A DNA stretch of 64,000 nt from Lycorma delicatula (GCF_047948215.1 NC_134455.1:77005189-77069188); one strand, 5' to 3'; shown: positions 1 to 11,299, numbered from the stretch's first letter. Notes: generated from the sequence alone by a model not told the origin. Numbers and translations: made by a program.

Positions 1-784
1 AAGTTTTTGAATAGCTATGGGTGAATTAAAAATAAAATCTCTCAATGTTAAGTGAGTTTCAATGTTTATGGACCCTGTTTAAAGTAATTATACATCTAAA
101 GTAAACCTTGGTTATTCATAAGAGAAGTTAAAAATGTCTTCTTTAAAAAATAATAAATCAATTATTACATATATTATGCTTGTAATTTTGTTTAGAGGTT
201 GAATTTTATCATGAACTGGAAAGTATTAATTTTACAAAAAATAATATAATAAAAGAGAATTTTAAGTTACTTCATAAAATAAGAGAGATATAAAATTACT
301 TAAGATTTGTAAATTAAATATTAAAAAAAATTAAATATACAATAATAATTGGCCAGTTCCTTTTTATCTACATCTACAATGTTTATTATATTAACAATAA
401 AAAATGATGTATTCAAGGAGTGCAGAAACAATTGATATTCGAAATTAAAATCAAATTATAACCATAAGTGAGTGTCGCTACTACTGGAGTTAGTTGGATA
501 ATTTGCAGAAAATAAATTGAAAGGGATCGCCATCACAATAATGCATGATAATCAGCACTAAGAAAGGAAACGCCAACGCATTCCAAGTTAGAGATAGATG
601 TAACTTTTGAAATTAAATTTAATTTCAAAACAAGTGAATAATCTAATTCGTGGAAAAGTAAAAGTGAATAAATAAATCAATCATGAATATATTTAAAAAA
701 ATTTTAATTTAAAGTTATAGAAAGACATTTAGGCAACCCCTATTAAATAAAGAAATTGCAAGAAATATACCCACACCCATAAAT
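1..784. other. AT-rich non-coding DNA
   Basis: No open reading frame, RNA gene or repeat structure that I can recognise. Base composition is strongly A+T, like most of the window. Confidence 0.5.
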
Positions 785-797
785 GGCGTTCTGCGGA

Positions 798-1386
798 ATA
801 CTCTATTTGATAATGATTTAAAGTATCTGAGGTGTGTGGCATTAATAATATGGCATTCCTTGAATGTATTGTATCCTTTTATACAGGTAATTCCTCTCTT
901 TTTTTCTGTTTAGCCTCCGGAACCACCGTAAGGTTAATACCTTACGGTGAAGTACCTTACCTCTGAAGTAATCTTCAGAGGATGAATGAGGATGATATGT
1001 ATAAATGTAAATGACGTGTACTCTGAACAGTCTCAGGTCAACCATTCATGAGATGTGTAGTTAATTGAAAACCCAACCACCAAATAACACCGGTATCCAC
1101 GATCTAGTGTTAAATCCGAATAAAAGTAACTGCCTTTACTAAGATTTGACCTTTACAACTCTCGACTTCAAATTCAGCTGATTTGCGATGACGGGTTCAC
1201 CACTATACCAACCCGTTAGGTTTATAAAAATGTAAGAAATATATTTATTGTTTTCTACGGAAAGGTATAACTTATTTGTCGATTACTCTCTATTTGATAA
1301 TGATGTAAAGTATCTGATGTATAAGTGGCATTAGTAATATGGCTTTATTTGAATATATTGATGTCCATTTGCTCCAGTTAATTCTG
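798..1386. repeat. Diverged ~95-bp direct repeat flanking a SINE
   Basis: A block at 798-893 (beginning tactctatttgataatgat) recurs at 1284-1386 with scattered differences. Both contain the order ...aaagtatctga..., ...gtggcatta.taatatggc.... The SINE at 896-1221 lies between them. The two copies differ at many positions, so they look like an old tandem duplication that the SINE entered later, not a target-site duplication. Confidence 0.6.
896..1221 (-). mobile_element. tRNA-derived SINE, family 1, full-length copy
   Basis: Read on the minus strand it has a tRNA-like head with an A-box-like stretch (ggtatagtggtgaac) and a weak B box, then a family-specific body (ggataccggtgtt, a caaccaccaa-type block, catcctcattcatcctctgaa), ending in ggttccggaggctaaacag plus an A-rich tail. 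The order is the same in nine further full or partial copies in this window. A small local duplication of the ccttacggtg segment near its tail is unique to this copy. RNA polymerase III transcription and LINE-dependent mobilisation are inferred from this structure. Confidence 0.8.
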
Positions 1387-1390
1387 AAAG

Positions 1391-2372
1391 TAAAAGTGTC
1401 AATTTGGATAAACGTCAACTAAATCTACATTTATACTATTATATAAAGAGGAAGAGGGTTTCTGTTTATTCGGGGTAAATGAGAAAGCTACTCGATCAAT
1501 CACAACCAAATTTTCACCCATGTTTTTTGGAATAACTGAGGTGGTTTTTGTACATATTTCATCTCTAAAAAAATATTTGTTGGAGTGGAGATTTGCCGGT
1601 TAAAACACAAACTTTATTGAATTGAATTAATGAACCGTGAACTGTGAAATTCTATCACTGTGTAAGCTGGATTTGAACCGAATGATCTGCATCAATCGAA
1701 TTAATAATACTCCTATTACAAAAATAATAGAACTAAATTTACGTTAAATAGAATATTAAATAAATTTAAAAAATTTCTGTTTAACAATAATGGACTTCCT
1801 GTGGGAACTTGTGTAACGTTAGAGTGGTGAAGTATGCGAGCATCTCGTGGGAGACTAGAACAATTATCACAATCAACTGGTAACAAAAGGGGTTCCCCTG
1901 GGGCGCTGTTTTCAGAGGTGTAATGGGGTGCTCTTATAATATGTCTCAATTAATTGTTCGATTTTAAAAATTCAAACAGGGTGCTTGTTAGTAGGTTGAA
2001 GGATAACCTTTGCATTCTTCAGGTACACAGTGATCTAACAGAAGACTGTTATTCGGAAATGTAAATATACATAAAGTTTGTCTGTTGGTTTGTAATCGGA
2101 ACACGTGATAACCTACCTTACTTTAAAATTACATTCAAATTTGCAGGATACATTCCGATTATCCCAGGGAAGGTTTTAAGCCATCGATCAAAGCTCTAGC
2201 TTCCTTGAAGGTTGAGATATTAAACATTCATTATTTCTACATCCCGGAGGAGGGTGAAGTTGTGAATAAAAGATATTCATAAAGGAGAAAAATATACTAA
2301 TCCTTTTACTTCATTAGTATATTTCTGCCACCATGGAGAGAAATAAGTTAAGAATTTTTCGTCGTCTAAGTT
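1391..2372. other. Non-coding DNA with a small inverted repeat
   Basis: No gene recognised; a 77-codon open frame on the minus strand at 1716-1949 has no recognisable motif. An imperfect inverted repeat around 2286-2326 pairs agaaaaatatactaat with attagtatatttct. Confidence 0.4.
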
Positions 2373-2400
2373 GTGTGTGTGTGTGTGCGCGCGCGCGCAC
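2373..2400. repeat. (GT)n/(GC)n microsatellite
   Basis: A run of GT dinucleotides passes directly into GC dinucleotides, visible directly in the sequence. Confidence 0.9.
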
Positions 2401-2529
2401 TTAAGTTACCATAGTTACTATTATTGTATATTTTGTAATATAGTTTCTTTTTCAGGTTTCTATAAAGCCTGAATACTATAATTATTATTTATTAGTTTTA
2501 TTCTCACAACCATAAGGATAAGTAAAGTG

Positions 2530-2775
2530 AGAGGGTCCAGGGAGTACAGACTTCTGGATAGATGGTAATGGGGGCCGAAGCAAGCTATGCGGGTGTCCAG
2601 AGCGCCGATCTTCCTGGCAAATTGCGAATGGTGAGCGAAGCGAGCTCTGTGGTCATGGGAAAGGTCCCTTGGCTCCTGGAGGTCCCGAGGAGCCCCTGAG
2701 TTGGCTTCGGGATACGCCTGGGCTTACCTAAGCCTCAAGGATCCAGGTTCCTGCTAGACGGGCCGGCTAGTATAA
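2530..2775. other. GC-rich island of unknown nature
   Basis: About 240 bp with far higher G+C than the surroundings and no long open frame. Two related stretches, gccgaagcaagct and gagcgaagcgagct, suggest partial internal repetition. It could be a fragment of a retroelement UTR or LTR, since LINE UTRs elsewhere in this window are similarly GC-rich; I see no direct match. Confidence 0.35.
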
Positions 2776-3340
2776 AAAGATATGAAAAATCAGAAGTAAT
2801 TAACGAAATAAAATTTTATTTAAAAAAATGTTTATGTGTAATTTAATAGGCGTTTCACTAGTATCTTAGCATGTTGATTCTTGTTATACATTTCAATGAA
2901 TGTAACTGTTTTGGAAGTGACTGGTGTTCTATATGGGATCACCTGCATGAATTAAGTATCGTATTGAATCTTAAGAAAATAGCCCACGTATATAAATATT
3001 GATTTAAAAAGGTATTTTGTGTTTTTAAAAACATTAGGGTTCCTAAGCATTCAATCCCGAATTAATTTGTATTCTTTCATTTTATTTGAGAACTTATAGA
3101 AATGTAAAAATCGATGTGACAATGTAATCCTATTAATAATAATATTTTTTACGTACTTGTATGTAGAAGTTGAGGTAATGTAGAAAATATAATAAAAGAA
3201 AAGAAAATTTGGGATATCTTAAATATTAGTTCAAGAGAACGTTCAATAACTACATAAGATTTTTAAATGGAAAAATTATATATGAAAATCTTACGTATTC
3301 TTAGCAGAATGTGGGTCGTGTAGGGCTACATATATTTTAT
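2776..3340. other. AT-rich non-coding DNA
   Basis: I see nothing here beyond AT-rich sequence. Confidence 0.4.
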
Positions 3341-3362
3341 GTAATATATATATATATATATG
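3341..3362. repeat. (TA)n microsatellite
   Basis: Uninterrupted TA run, about 40 bp before the first recognisable sequence of the R1-clade LINE. Confidence 0.85.
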
Positions 3363-3404
3363 AGTTTCTTATAAATACTTTAAATATTACATTATATAAA
3401 TTTC

Positions 3405-4445
3405 ATGATGGTAAAAATGGCTGTTACTTCATTTACAAACAAAGGACGAGACGTTGTGTTAATACATGATTTGCGACCTACTGCAGCTATACAAACAAGT
3501 AGGGATTATAGAATGGCGCCAAGTGTCAGAAGATTGGAAGACAAGTCTGAGATAAAGAGTGGACTATTATTGGCTGACAGTCGTGGGGCCAACGATGTAC
3601 TTGGCGGTGAAGAAATAGATGTGGGAGGTTCTATCTATACGATAGGAGTGAACTTGGAGGATGTAGACGAGATGGTAGCCGACTGCTTCAGGAACATCAG
3701 GAAACTAGAAGATATGGGAATGGAAGCTCCTTTTGTGTCCCCGAAAGGTAGAAGTGGAACCATCTTGAAAGGATTACCAGAATATGATGGCAGGTAAAGA
3801 GCGGATGTTATACATTGATAAGTCTTTTGAAGAGCGGAAAGCGACCCGACAGGGTGAGCCGTCACGTAAAATGTCGATAAGAGCTGAGAGGCGAAGCCTC
3901 ACTGAACTGTTGAAATGCGTAAAGGAAGAAGCGGATAATAGTGTAGCTGAAGTGCGATCAGTTAGGAAATGGAAGACCGATGAGGTACAAATACCTGTCA
4001 AGGCAAAGCAAGCGAGTCTACTAGAGCAGTCCATCAGGCAAAATGTTGAGGAGGTTGCAGTCATAGAGGTCGGTCGACGAGCTTGCCCTGTGTACTATTA
4101 TATAAAAGATTTAGAACATGACGCAACAGCTCCTGAGGGGGGTCAAGTCGATGGCGACATATGCTGACTACATGGAGGCGGATTTAAGAGTTACATCCTT
4201 TCTGCCGGCTTAAGAAGCGTCGCAGCATGCCACGATAATGGTGGCTGGGTTTGTGGCGTGTAGGTTATCCGAGGATACAGATTTGCTGGATTAATTGCAG
4301 TGTGTGCCGAAGAGAGGAACCATTGAGATGTTTCAGGTGCGGGGAGAATGGCCTAATAGCTGCAAAGTTCGGAGAACCAAAACGGTGTGGACTATGTTTT
4401 AGATGTAATGGAGGGGCCATAAAGCGGTGGATGTCAGCAGCGGCC
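3405..4445 (+). pseudogene. R1-clade ORF1 (Gag-like, zinc knuckle) remnant
   Basis: Three overlapping open frames (3405-3797, 3784-4167, 4251-4451) appear to be one ORF1 broken by frameshifts. The last contains C..C-type zinc-knuckle residues (CFRCGENG, then RCGLCFRC) followed by sequence degraded from the usual CCHC repeats. In the family, ORF1 binds the element RNA and forms the RNP. The middle part is charged and lysine/arginine-rich. The N-terminal 130-residue segment has no motif I recognise and is assigned by position. No frame spans the whole region, so no functional protein is expected. Confidence 0.6.
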
Positions 4446-4479
4446 AGTTAATGCAGCGAACAAAGGAAAATCCGAATGC

Positions 4480-6623
4480 TAATGCGAGTTTTTCAGTTTA
4501 GTGCAAACAGGAGTAGCAGAACTATGGATGCTTGTTAGGAAATAGCTGTACGACGTGGTTCTGAGATAATATTACTGAGACGGAATTTTTGAGGGGCAAT
4601 TGCTGCGTCCAAAAACGCAAGTGGCAAAAATTGTGTGATACTGTGGAAGTTGATCCGTGGGATGACGCCTATAGTATCGTCAAAAAACGGTTTGGAAGAC
4701 GGCTGCCCCTTCTGTCCGAAGATCAGCTGAAGAAAGGTGATGATGAACTGTTTCCGAAAGAAATGGAGTTTCAAAGGGAGAAGATTGTGTTGGAATCAAC
4801 AGTTCCTTTCTCACTGCAGGACCTGAGTAAAGCAGCTAAGTTGATTAAAGGCGGCAAGAGTCCTGGACTGAATGGGATCCCCCTGGAGGTTGTAAAAATT
4901 GTGGCCGAGACGGTGCCTGGTGTGGTATTGCGTGCAATGAATATGATATTGGTGATAGAATGGATATTGAACGATGGAGGCGTGGGAGGATAGTGATGCT
5001 GAGGAAGAATGCTGGTCCTACAGGAGCACAAATATTGATTACACCAATTTATTTATTAAATTGCTTCGCGAAGTTATTTGAAAGACTTGTTCTTCGGAGA
5101 TTAAACGATGCTGTAGAGAAGGCAAGGGGACTTAATGAAGACCAATTTGGTTTTCGGCCCGGACGGTCGGCGATTGATGTTATCGATGAGTGATGAATAT
5201 TATTCGATCAGATACGCAGGGAACGTGGGGGACGAGAGAGATAGGAGTGGTCATGCTGTTAGATATACGCAATGCGATTAATAAGCTGCCATGGGAAGTT
5301 ATATTTTGTGAACTAAAAGACACACGAATCCCGGCAAACCTGCGATGGGTATTGCCCAAATATTTTAAAGACAGATTCGGGGTGGGCAGATCAGAAGGTA
5401 GTGAAACGAAATTTCCGGGGGAGAGTGGTGTCGAACAAAAAAAAAAAAAAAAAAAAAATCCTAAGAATATTTAAAGTGTGCTCAGGTTTCGGTGCTTGGT
5501 CCGGCCTTGTAGAACATTGCTTTCGATAATGTTCTAAGGCAGCACTACTCGGCGGGTGTGACCCAGGTGGCGTTCGCCGATGATTTAGCACTTGTGATTA
5601 TGCCCAAAACAGAGGAGGAACTGATGGCGGCCGGTGAAGATGCGGCTGACATGGTTAGGAGGTGGTCAGCCGCTCATCTACGGCTCGCTGAAAACAAAGT
5701 GAAAGTAGTTGTTATGGCTGGGAGACTCAGACTACATCCAGTGCATTTTAGAGTAGGACACACGATGGTCCACCCAAGTTCAGCCACGAAGTATTTAGGC
5801 ATGTGGCTGGATAAGCACATGAATATACATGTTGAGGAGGCGGTAAGAAATATACATCCTTGAATATACATGTTGAGGAGGCGGTAAGAAAGGGCGAAAA
5901 TGTGGTGCAGGCGTTCAGCAAAATCATGAGGAATAAGGGCGGTCCTCAGACAGGGAAGAGAAAACTGTTGGCGAGTGTGCACTATTCGGTGGTGTTATAT
6001 GACGTTCATATATGGCTGGGAGCGTTGTCGAAGGCCAGGAACGTGAGGCGTTTGGTTGTACAACAACAACGTAGGCTAAATATACGTATCATCGCAGCTG
6101 GGTATCGTACGATCAGCGCCAAGGCGGCATCGGTTTTCGCTGGGGTACCACCCATAAACTTACAAGCGCAAATGAGAGCTTCAGTAGTAGCCGGACGGGA
6201 CAAAAAGGAAGCAACTGACGGACTCTACATGGCTTGGCGTGACAGATGGCCGGATTCAAACAAAGGAAGGTGGACCTATGGACTCATCAACGACGTCAAG
6301 AGCTCGATGGAGCGAAGGCATGGCAACACAGGCTACGAATTCAGCCAGTTGCTGTCTGGACATGGATGTTTCCGTAACTATATGTACAGAATGGGCAGAT
6401 GCCATGCAAGTCACAATCTTGATTGCGCCGGCCTTGATACAGCAGAGCATGTAGTTTACTTTTGTTCTAGATGCTGCAACTTAAGATAATGCTCGTGAAA
6501 TAGGGTGTGAAAGGGGCCAACAATATAATTGAGGTGATACTCAGCAATAGCGACAAATTGGATTGTATCTCGACTACGATCACAACAATGATAGGAGAGA
6601 AGGCCAATGAGGAGAGACGATAA
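4480..6623 (+). pseudogene. R1-clade ORF2 remnant (endonuclease start, reverse transcriptase, zinc knuckle)
   Basis: About 30 codons resembling the start of an APE-type endonuclease (FQFSANRSSRTMDAC) at about 4480-4565 run straight into the pre-RT region; the other roughly 200 residues of the endonuclease are missing. The reverse transcriptase follows in pieces: 4589-4993 (KGGKSPGLNGIPLEV), 4960-5193 (GFRPGRSAIDVI), 5190-5474, and 5558-5863 with catalytic FADD at 5573-5584. An A-run at 5438-5458 interrupts the domain where the QGS block should be, and a 41-bp tandem duplication near 5821-5891 shifts the frame again. The C-terminal part (5860-6489) has the R1-clade LLSGHGCF block and a degraded CCHC. 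One more shifted frame continues the C terminus to a stop at 6621-6623. Confidence 0.85.
5821..5891 (+). repeat. 41-bp tandem duplication inside the LINE reverse transcriptase
   Basis: The 30-bp block gaatatacatgttgaggagg plus cggtaagaaa occurs at 5821-5850 and again at 5862-5891, period 41. Because 41 is not a multiple of three it shifts the reading frame. Confidence 0.95.
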
Positions 6624-6956
6624 CAGGCTGAGGAGATGCGGATCGATAGAGACATGGAGTTCGATGACGGGTGTTCAAGGGGAGAAGCTTCTAGGGGTGG
6701 TCGGCGGGAGCTCCTCGGAGTCGTCGCTCGACGATCGCCCCGTGGGGATGCCTTCTGGTCATCCAGATTCGGATAGTAGAGTATCATGATCATGATCATG
6801 TAAGGGCTGTATATACCATATGGTGTAAATCTGGCTCCTGCATGATAAGAGGGGATGTTTTGTAGCGGGTAAGAGCTAACCACTGCCGTCAGTACGGGCT
6901 TGACGGCGGCTGGCAGAACTTTTTCGTCCCCCTACGGAAACCAAAAAAAAAGAAAA

Positions 6957-7815
6957 CTACCGTTTATTTATTTATTTAAATTGTTGTTATAATACGAAAC
7001 TGAATTAATTGTCCAGGATAGTTATCACAAAATTATAAGGTTGTCAGAATTTTGGCAATCATTCAGCTGATGATAATAATAGCACTTCGGTATTGATAAA
7101 GATATCTAAAATTTAATTACACGATTGTTAAAACATAATTTAAAAAATATACACTAACAGTTTAAGAATTTTACTTATTAAGAAAAAATGTTTTACCTTA
7201 CTTGAATACACTCTCCATCCAATATTAAAATCAGGTAGGAAGGTGCAAATTACTACCAGGCAAGCATCGCTATAGTAGGTTAAATTATTAAAAAAAAATA
7301 TATATATATATAAATATACATTATTTATACATTTTTTAACTAACCCAAGCAAAATTTATGTATAACAAAGAAATTTCATTCATATCTAAAATGTTTCCTA
7401 CATTTATTTATAAATAAAAAGGTTTAAGATTACATATAATGAAAATGTTACATATAGGCTAAATTAGTCTGTGGTTGTTTTATTATTAAAAAATCATTAC
7501 AAAAAACAGAACGATTGAAAATAAATTTTATACACTCGTTTAAATTAACTACCATGCTGTCCGCAATTAATACTTTTTTACCACGGACTAAAAAAAAATT
7601 ACTATTTTGAAAAATTAAGAAAATACGATATGTAAAATAAACATAGATCTTTTTAAAAGTTGAGGGTGAACCACATATGGCATATGTAGATCTTTATACT
7701 TGGCATCTCAGCAGTAAGGTATGATATTAGGTGAATCAAAGTTTTAATTAATGTTACACAAAATTATAACTATTTTACTTATTACATACTAAACTTACGA
7801 AATACTGAAGAACAC
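6957..7815. other. AT-rich non-coding DNA
   Basis: No gene recognised. Contains a short TA tract near 7300-7312. The 70-codon open frame at 7140-7352 is AT-rich without motifs. Confidence 0.4.
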
Positions 7816-8062
7816 ACCGGATTGGTCTAGTGGGTGACGTTATAGCAAATCACCTGTTTCACAGCTGATTTTCGAAATTAATGGTTCTGAGGTTTAAATC
7901 CTTGTAAAGGTAATTTACTTTTATATGAATTTGAATAATAGACACTTGACACCGGCGGCCTTTGTTGATTAGGGTATATTAACCACACATTTTACAAATA
8001 GTCAGGCTGAACCTTAGCAAGACCACACGTCATGAATATCGTCCTCATCTCATTGGATCATG
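7816..8062 (+). mobile_element. tRNA-derived SINE, family 1, 3'-degraded copy
   Basis: Begins with the A-box-like head (caccggattggtctagtggg), then a degraded B-box region (ggtttaaatcct), the body around gacaccggcggcctttg, and the tcctcatctcatt block. The ggttccggaggctaaacag tail is missing or unrecognisable. Confidence 0.7.
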
Positions 8063-8314
8063 GAATTGATCATTGCTCACAAGTTGATCGGATTGAAATG
8101 TACGCATTAGGAATAGAAAATAAAAATATTGAGGAGAAAAATACATTTTTTTATGGAATAAAAATATTTTTAAGTAAAAATATTACTTTTAACATATCAT
8201 AAAGCATTTTTCTTTTGTCATCACGGGTACGTGTGTAACATTGGAATTCCTCGATTAACTCTGGTTCCATATAAGATTGCTTACACTGATCTCCACCAAC
8301 ATATAAATATTTTT

Positions 8315-9320
8315 TTTTAGAAGGTAACTGGCATCGACTGTTGTGGTCATTAGCCTTTTTTCCAAACAAAGAACTCTTTCCCTCCTGGTAAAATATCTAG
8401 TAACCTAGTCAAAAGCCTAATCTAGTCAGATAGATCATCTAAAAATAGACTTTCCATACGACATCAAAAAACAAAAGATGACAAGAGTGTATAGGTTACA
8501 CTTACTGCTTAAAAAATACTCCTATTTCCAAGAAATATTGTCATATGTTAAAGCGGGTTTAATAACAACCCCGCAGTTAAACCTCATCCTTTATGAAAAT
8601 TCATCAAAAAACTTATTAAACTGACTGACTACATTCTTATTATCTAACTCCTAGATTAACCTTCAAGCATCCTTTTTTCTTCTTTTTTCCATCTTACTGA
8701 CAGCCTCCTCCTCGAATTCCGGGTTGTCTGAAACTTCTCAATTTCATCGTGTGTTTAACTGTCAACATGCAACAACTCCATGTAGCTCTTCATCGATTTC
8801 GTTTTAAATGCAGTTCATCAAGTCCCTGAACATAACAACACCTTCAAGGTACTTAGCATACCGTGCGGCGTAACCTGAATGTTCAAAACTCCTATATTCT
8901 TGGCTTTAAATAAACGTGATGATTATACATTATTGAGGGTTTCAGCAAACTGTGCCGTCTTTCTAACCTCCATTACCGGTCCTCCAGCGGTTTCCTTATT
9001 GCTAACAAGGATGGACTAATCTTCCCAAAATCTCCTTCTTTTCTTCTGATAACCAAATATTTTGATGTCGCTGCTCTGCCTTTCTGTCGATACTTGGTTC
9101 GATCCGCCTTTTACATTTGTAAACTTTACGCTCTTCCTTCGCTTCGCTTTGGAAGACAAAGACTCTCCCGAATGAGGGCATCATCTCACCCTCAATCCGT
9201 TTTTACAACGCTCCACACTGTGCCCATCGTCGGCATAAACAGATCACGTCCATGCTTTCCGACCCTGCTACAAGTAGCGAAACCGAGAAGCCCAACTTAC
9301 GCTTTATTTTTTCAGATGTT
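8315..9320 (-). pseudogene. Relic of an I-clade LINE: ORF1 plus 3' end
   Basis: Translating the minus strand in several frames gives ORF1 pieces that align with the I-clade ORF1 at 54947-56396: SEAKRRKS-like, DFGKISPSLLAIRK, TAGGPVMEVRK, then KNIGVLNIQVTPHGMLSTLK and GVVMFRDLMNC..NEIDEEL. The counterpart has KKIGELAVHVDPHGTLNTSR and GVVVCRDLLNCTEQEIVEEL. At 8315-8375 the sequence also matches the 3' terminus of that element (gcatcgactg.t.aggtcattagcc preceded by a T-run). ORF1 is therefore joined to the 3' end with essentially no ORF2, which indicates a deletion derivative. It has many stops and frameshifts. Confidence 0.7.
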
Positions 9321-9356
9321 AAATGAAACTAGAAATAATTTTCTGTACGGTTTCAT

Positions 9357-9400
9357 AAAAAAATTTATTCAGTATATATATATACTGAATAAATTTTTTT
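9357..9400. repeat. Perfect 44-bp palindrome around a TA tract
   Basis: An A-run and tttattcag lead into alternating TA, mirrored exactly by ctgaataaa and a T-run. The centre lies between 9378 and 9379. Every position pairs by inspection. Confidence 0.95.
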
Positions 9401-10140
9401 TCATTTTTTATCATATACTTATATGATAAAATAAAAGAAAAAATAATATTTCAATAACACAAGAGATTTCAATAACAACTGTATATTATCAATACGTAAT
9501 TTCATTAGAATGAGCGCATTTATTTGCGCATAAAATTTAAAATCGCTTGAGGCAACTTTTCGATAAAATTAATTTACATGATATTTATAAAACGTCAAAT
9601 TTGTGTTAGGTATGTAATTAGTATTATATTTTATATAAGTTTATATAAATTTTCAATAATTATATGTGAACTGTTTTACGAAATTTAAGTTCCAATACTA
9701 TATATTTTCAATTAGCAATCATTATATTACTTGTTATTTCATGTTTATTTATTTATTTCGAAATTAAATTTAAATATTTACTATTATATCTCGGTTGTGA
9801 GTGAATAAATTCCCGGCAAATAATAATAACAATATTTACACATCGGTAGGTATTTTTCAAAAATTATCCTATCATAATTAATAAAATATATCAATGTATA
9901 TTGAAGTGGAAAATTTCCATGGGAATTTACTTTTTATTTTTAATCATTTCAGACCTCATAATGTTCTAGAATAACACAGTACATTTCTTAGGTTAATATT
10001 TAAGTCCAAAATTTTAGAACGTAAAACCAAATTATGGAATGGCTTATTTCAATTTATTTATTTTTATTTATTCATGTATACCAGGTTACACAGCAACAAC
10101 ACAGTGACATGATGTCAACAGCACTCTCCAAAAGCCTTAG
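9401..10140. other. AT-rich non-coding DNA
   Basis: No gene or clear repeat; short A/T runs throughout. Confidence 0.4.
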
Positions 10141-10149
10141 CATTTTGGC

Positions 10150-10404
10150 GAGTAAGTGTAAATGTTGGTAAATGTACAGTCTTGAACAAATTTATGCCTA
10201 CCACTTCTGAGATTTCTGGTTAAGTGAAACCCAATCACCAAAGAACACCGGTATACACAGTCTAGCATATAAATCCATATAAAAGCAACTATATAAATAG
10301 CCAAATCCATATAAAAGCCTTTACAAGGAATCGAACTTTAAAACTTTCGACTTCGAAAATCAGCTGATTTTGCGATGATGAGTTTAACCACCAGGCAAAC
10401 CCGA
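10150..10404 (-). mobile_element. tRNA-derived SINE, family 1, diverged copy
   Basis: The minus-strand head (ggtttgcctggtggtt), a degraded body and the caccggtgttctttggtgattggg block (rev. comp. of 10220-10243) are recognisable. The segment aaatccatataaaagc is duplicated inside it. The 3' tail block is lost. Confidence 0.65.
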
Positions 10405-10515
10405 AAAGTTAGTTTTAGGTAAAATCCAGTTTTCAATAGTTTAGGTAATCAAACTAGTTTTAAAATATGACCATTATTTTTAATGAAATTCTTTTTATTT
10501 TTTATTTTTTTTTTT

Positions 10516-10592
10516 AGGTTGATGATTTCACCACATAAGTTTGAAGCTTGTCCTTGGGATGTCCACGTAGTTTGTGAAGAAATTTACAAACG
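10516..10592 (-). mobile_element. SINE family 2, tail fragment
   Basis: The stretch gatttcaccacataagtttg, then aagcttgtcc, matches the body of the second tRNA-headed SINE family, seen complete at 39741-39894. The tRNA-like head is absent. Confidence 0.5.
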
Positions 10593-10626
10593 TACTGTTA
10601 CAATTCAGATTTAAATTTAAAAATTG

Positions 10627-10651
10627 GTATTAATATTATTATTATTATTAT
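10627..10651. repeat. (ATT)n microsatellite
   Basis: Repeated ATT/TTA units visible directly. Confidence 0.8.
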
Positions 10652-10769
10652 ATACATATATATGCATATTTATCTACCAGAGACAGATTCCTTGCATCAT
10701 ATCTGTTTCCATTCCCCTCTATTTCCTGTTAAATTAATCCCTGCTCTTCTATAAAAAATAGTCTCATGA

Positions 10770-11299
10770 ACGATCATATTTTGGAACAAGTGACACATTT
10801 TACTTAAGATGTCAGTTCTTATTTAAAAGGTGATGAAATAGATAATAACATTTGTAGATTTCAACAAGTTTGTGGAACGACTATGAGACATTTAAAAAAT
10901 AAAACTCACATTGATACCATTATGAGATTGTATAAAATATTATCATCGCCTTCTGTTCTTATGAGATTGAAACCTGGACGAAGTAAAAAAAAAAAAAATT
11001 AAAAAACATCTTCAGACAGCTGAAATTAATTTTTTTAAAGGAGTGAACGGATTAAACAGGTTGGATAGAAACAGGAATGATAGAATTAGGGGCGAACTCC
11101 GGTGATGACTGTCACAATGAAATAATTAAAAAGCGCAGAGATACTGGCTGGTTCATGCCCAGAGAATGGAAGTTATCAGGTTACGTAAACCTGTATAGGA
11201 CTAGATTCTAAGAGAAAAATTGGAAGACCGAAATTACAATGGGCGGAAAAGGTCAAGAATCTAAACTTGGCGGCAGATGATGATGATGATGATGATAAT
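10770..11299 (+). pseudogene. 3' end of a non-LTR reverse transcriptase, decayed, with (GAT)n tail
   Basis: Piecewise + strand translation gives FTYL-like sequence, GDEIDNNICRFQQVCGT, RHLKNKTHIDTIMRLYKILS, then a break where VLYGSETW would be expected (PSVLMRLKPGR), followed by LQTAEINFFKGVNGLNRLDR. This is the typical C-terminal region of LINE polyproteins (thumb and the region after it) of the RTE/Jockey kind. The remnant ends in a (GAT)n run at 11277-11296, and RTE-like elements often end in short tandem repeats. It carries stops and an A-run insertion at about 10988; no catalytic motif remains. Confidence 0.65.

Larger units (their letters stand above)
3405..6956 (+). mobile_element. Decayed R1-clade non-LTR retrotransposon (LINE)
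   Basis: A + strand element with ORF1 remnants and zinc-knuckle cysteines, a trace of endonuclease start, a broken reverse transcriptase, a C-terminal zinc-knuckle region, a 3' UTR and a terminal A-run at about 6944-6953. The DPW.DAY.IV motif before the reverse transcriptase and the LLSGHG.F..Y..R.GR block at the C terminus are characteristic of the R1 clade. The flanks do not resemble 28S rDNA, so this is not an rDNA-inserted R1. Most of the endonuclease is missing, frames shift several times, and the exact 5' end is not visible. It is therefore a dead copy. Confidence 0.85.

Noticed and set aside
3405..6956. Site-specific R1 insertion in 28S rDNA
   Set aside because: The clade is R1-like but the flanks are AT-rich unique-looking DNA and a TA run, not rDNA.
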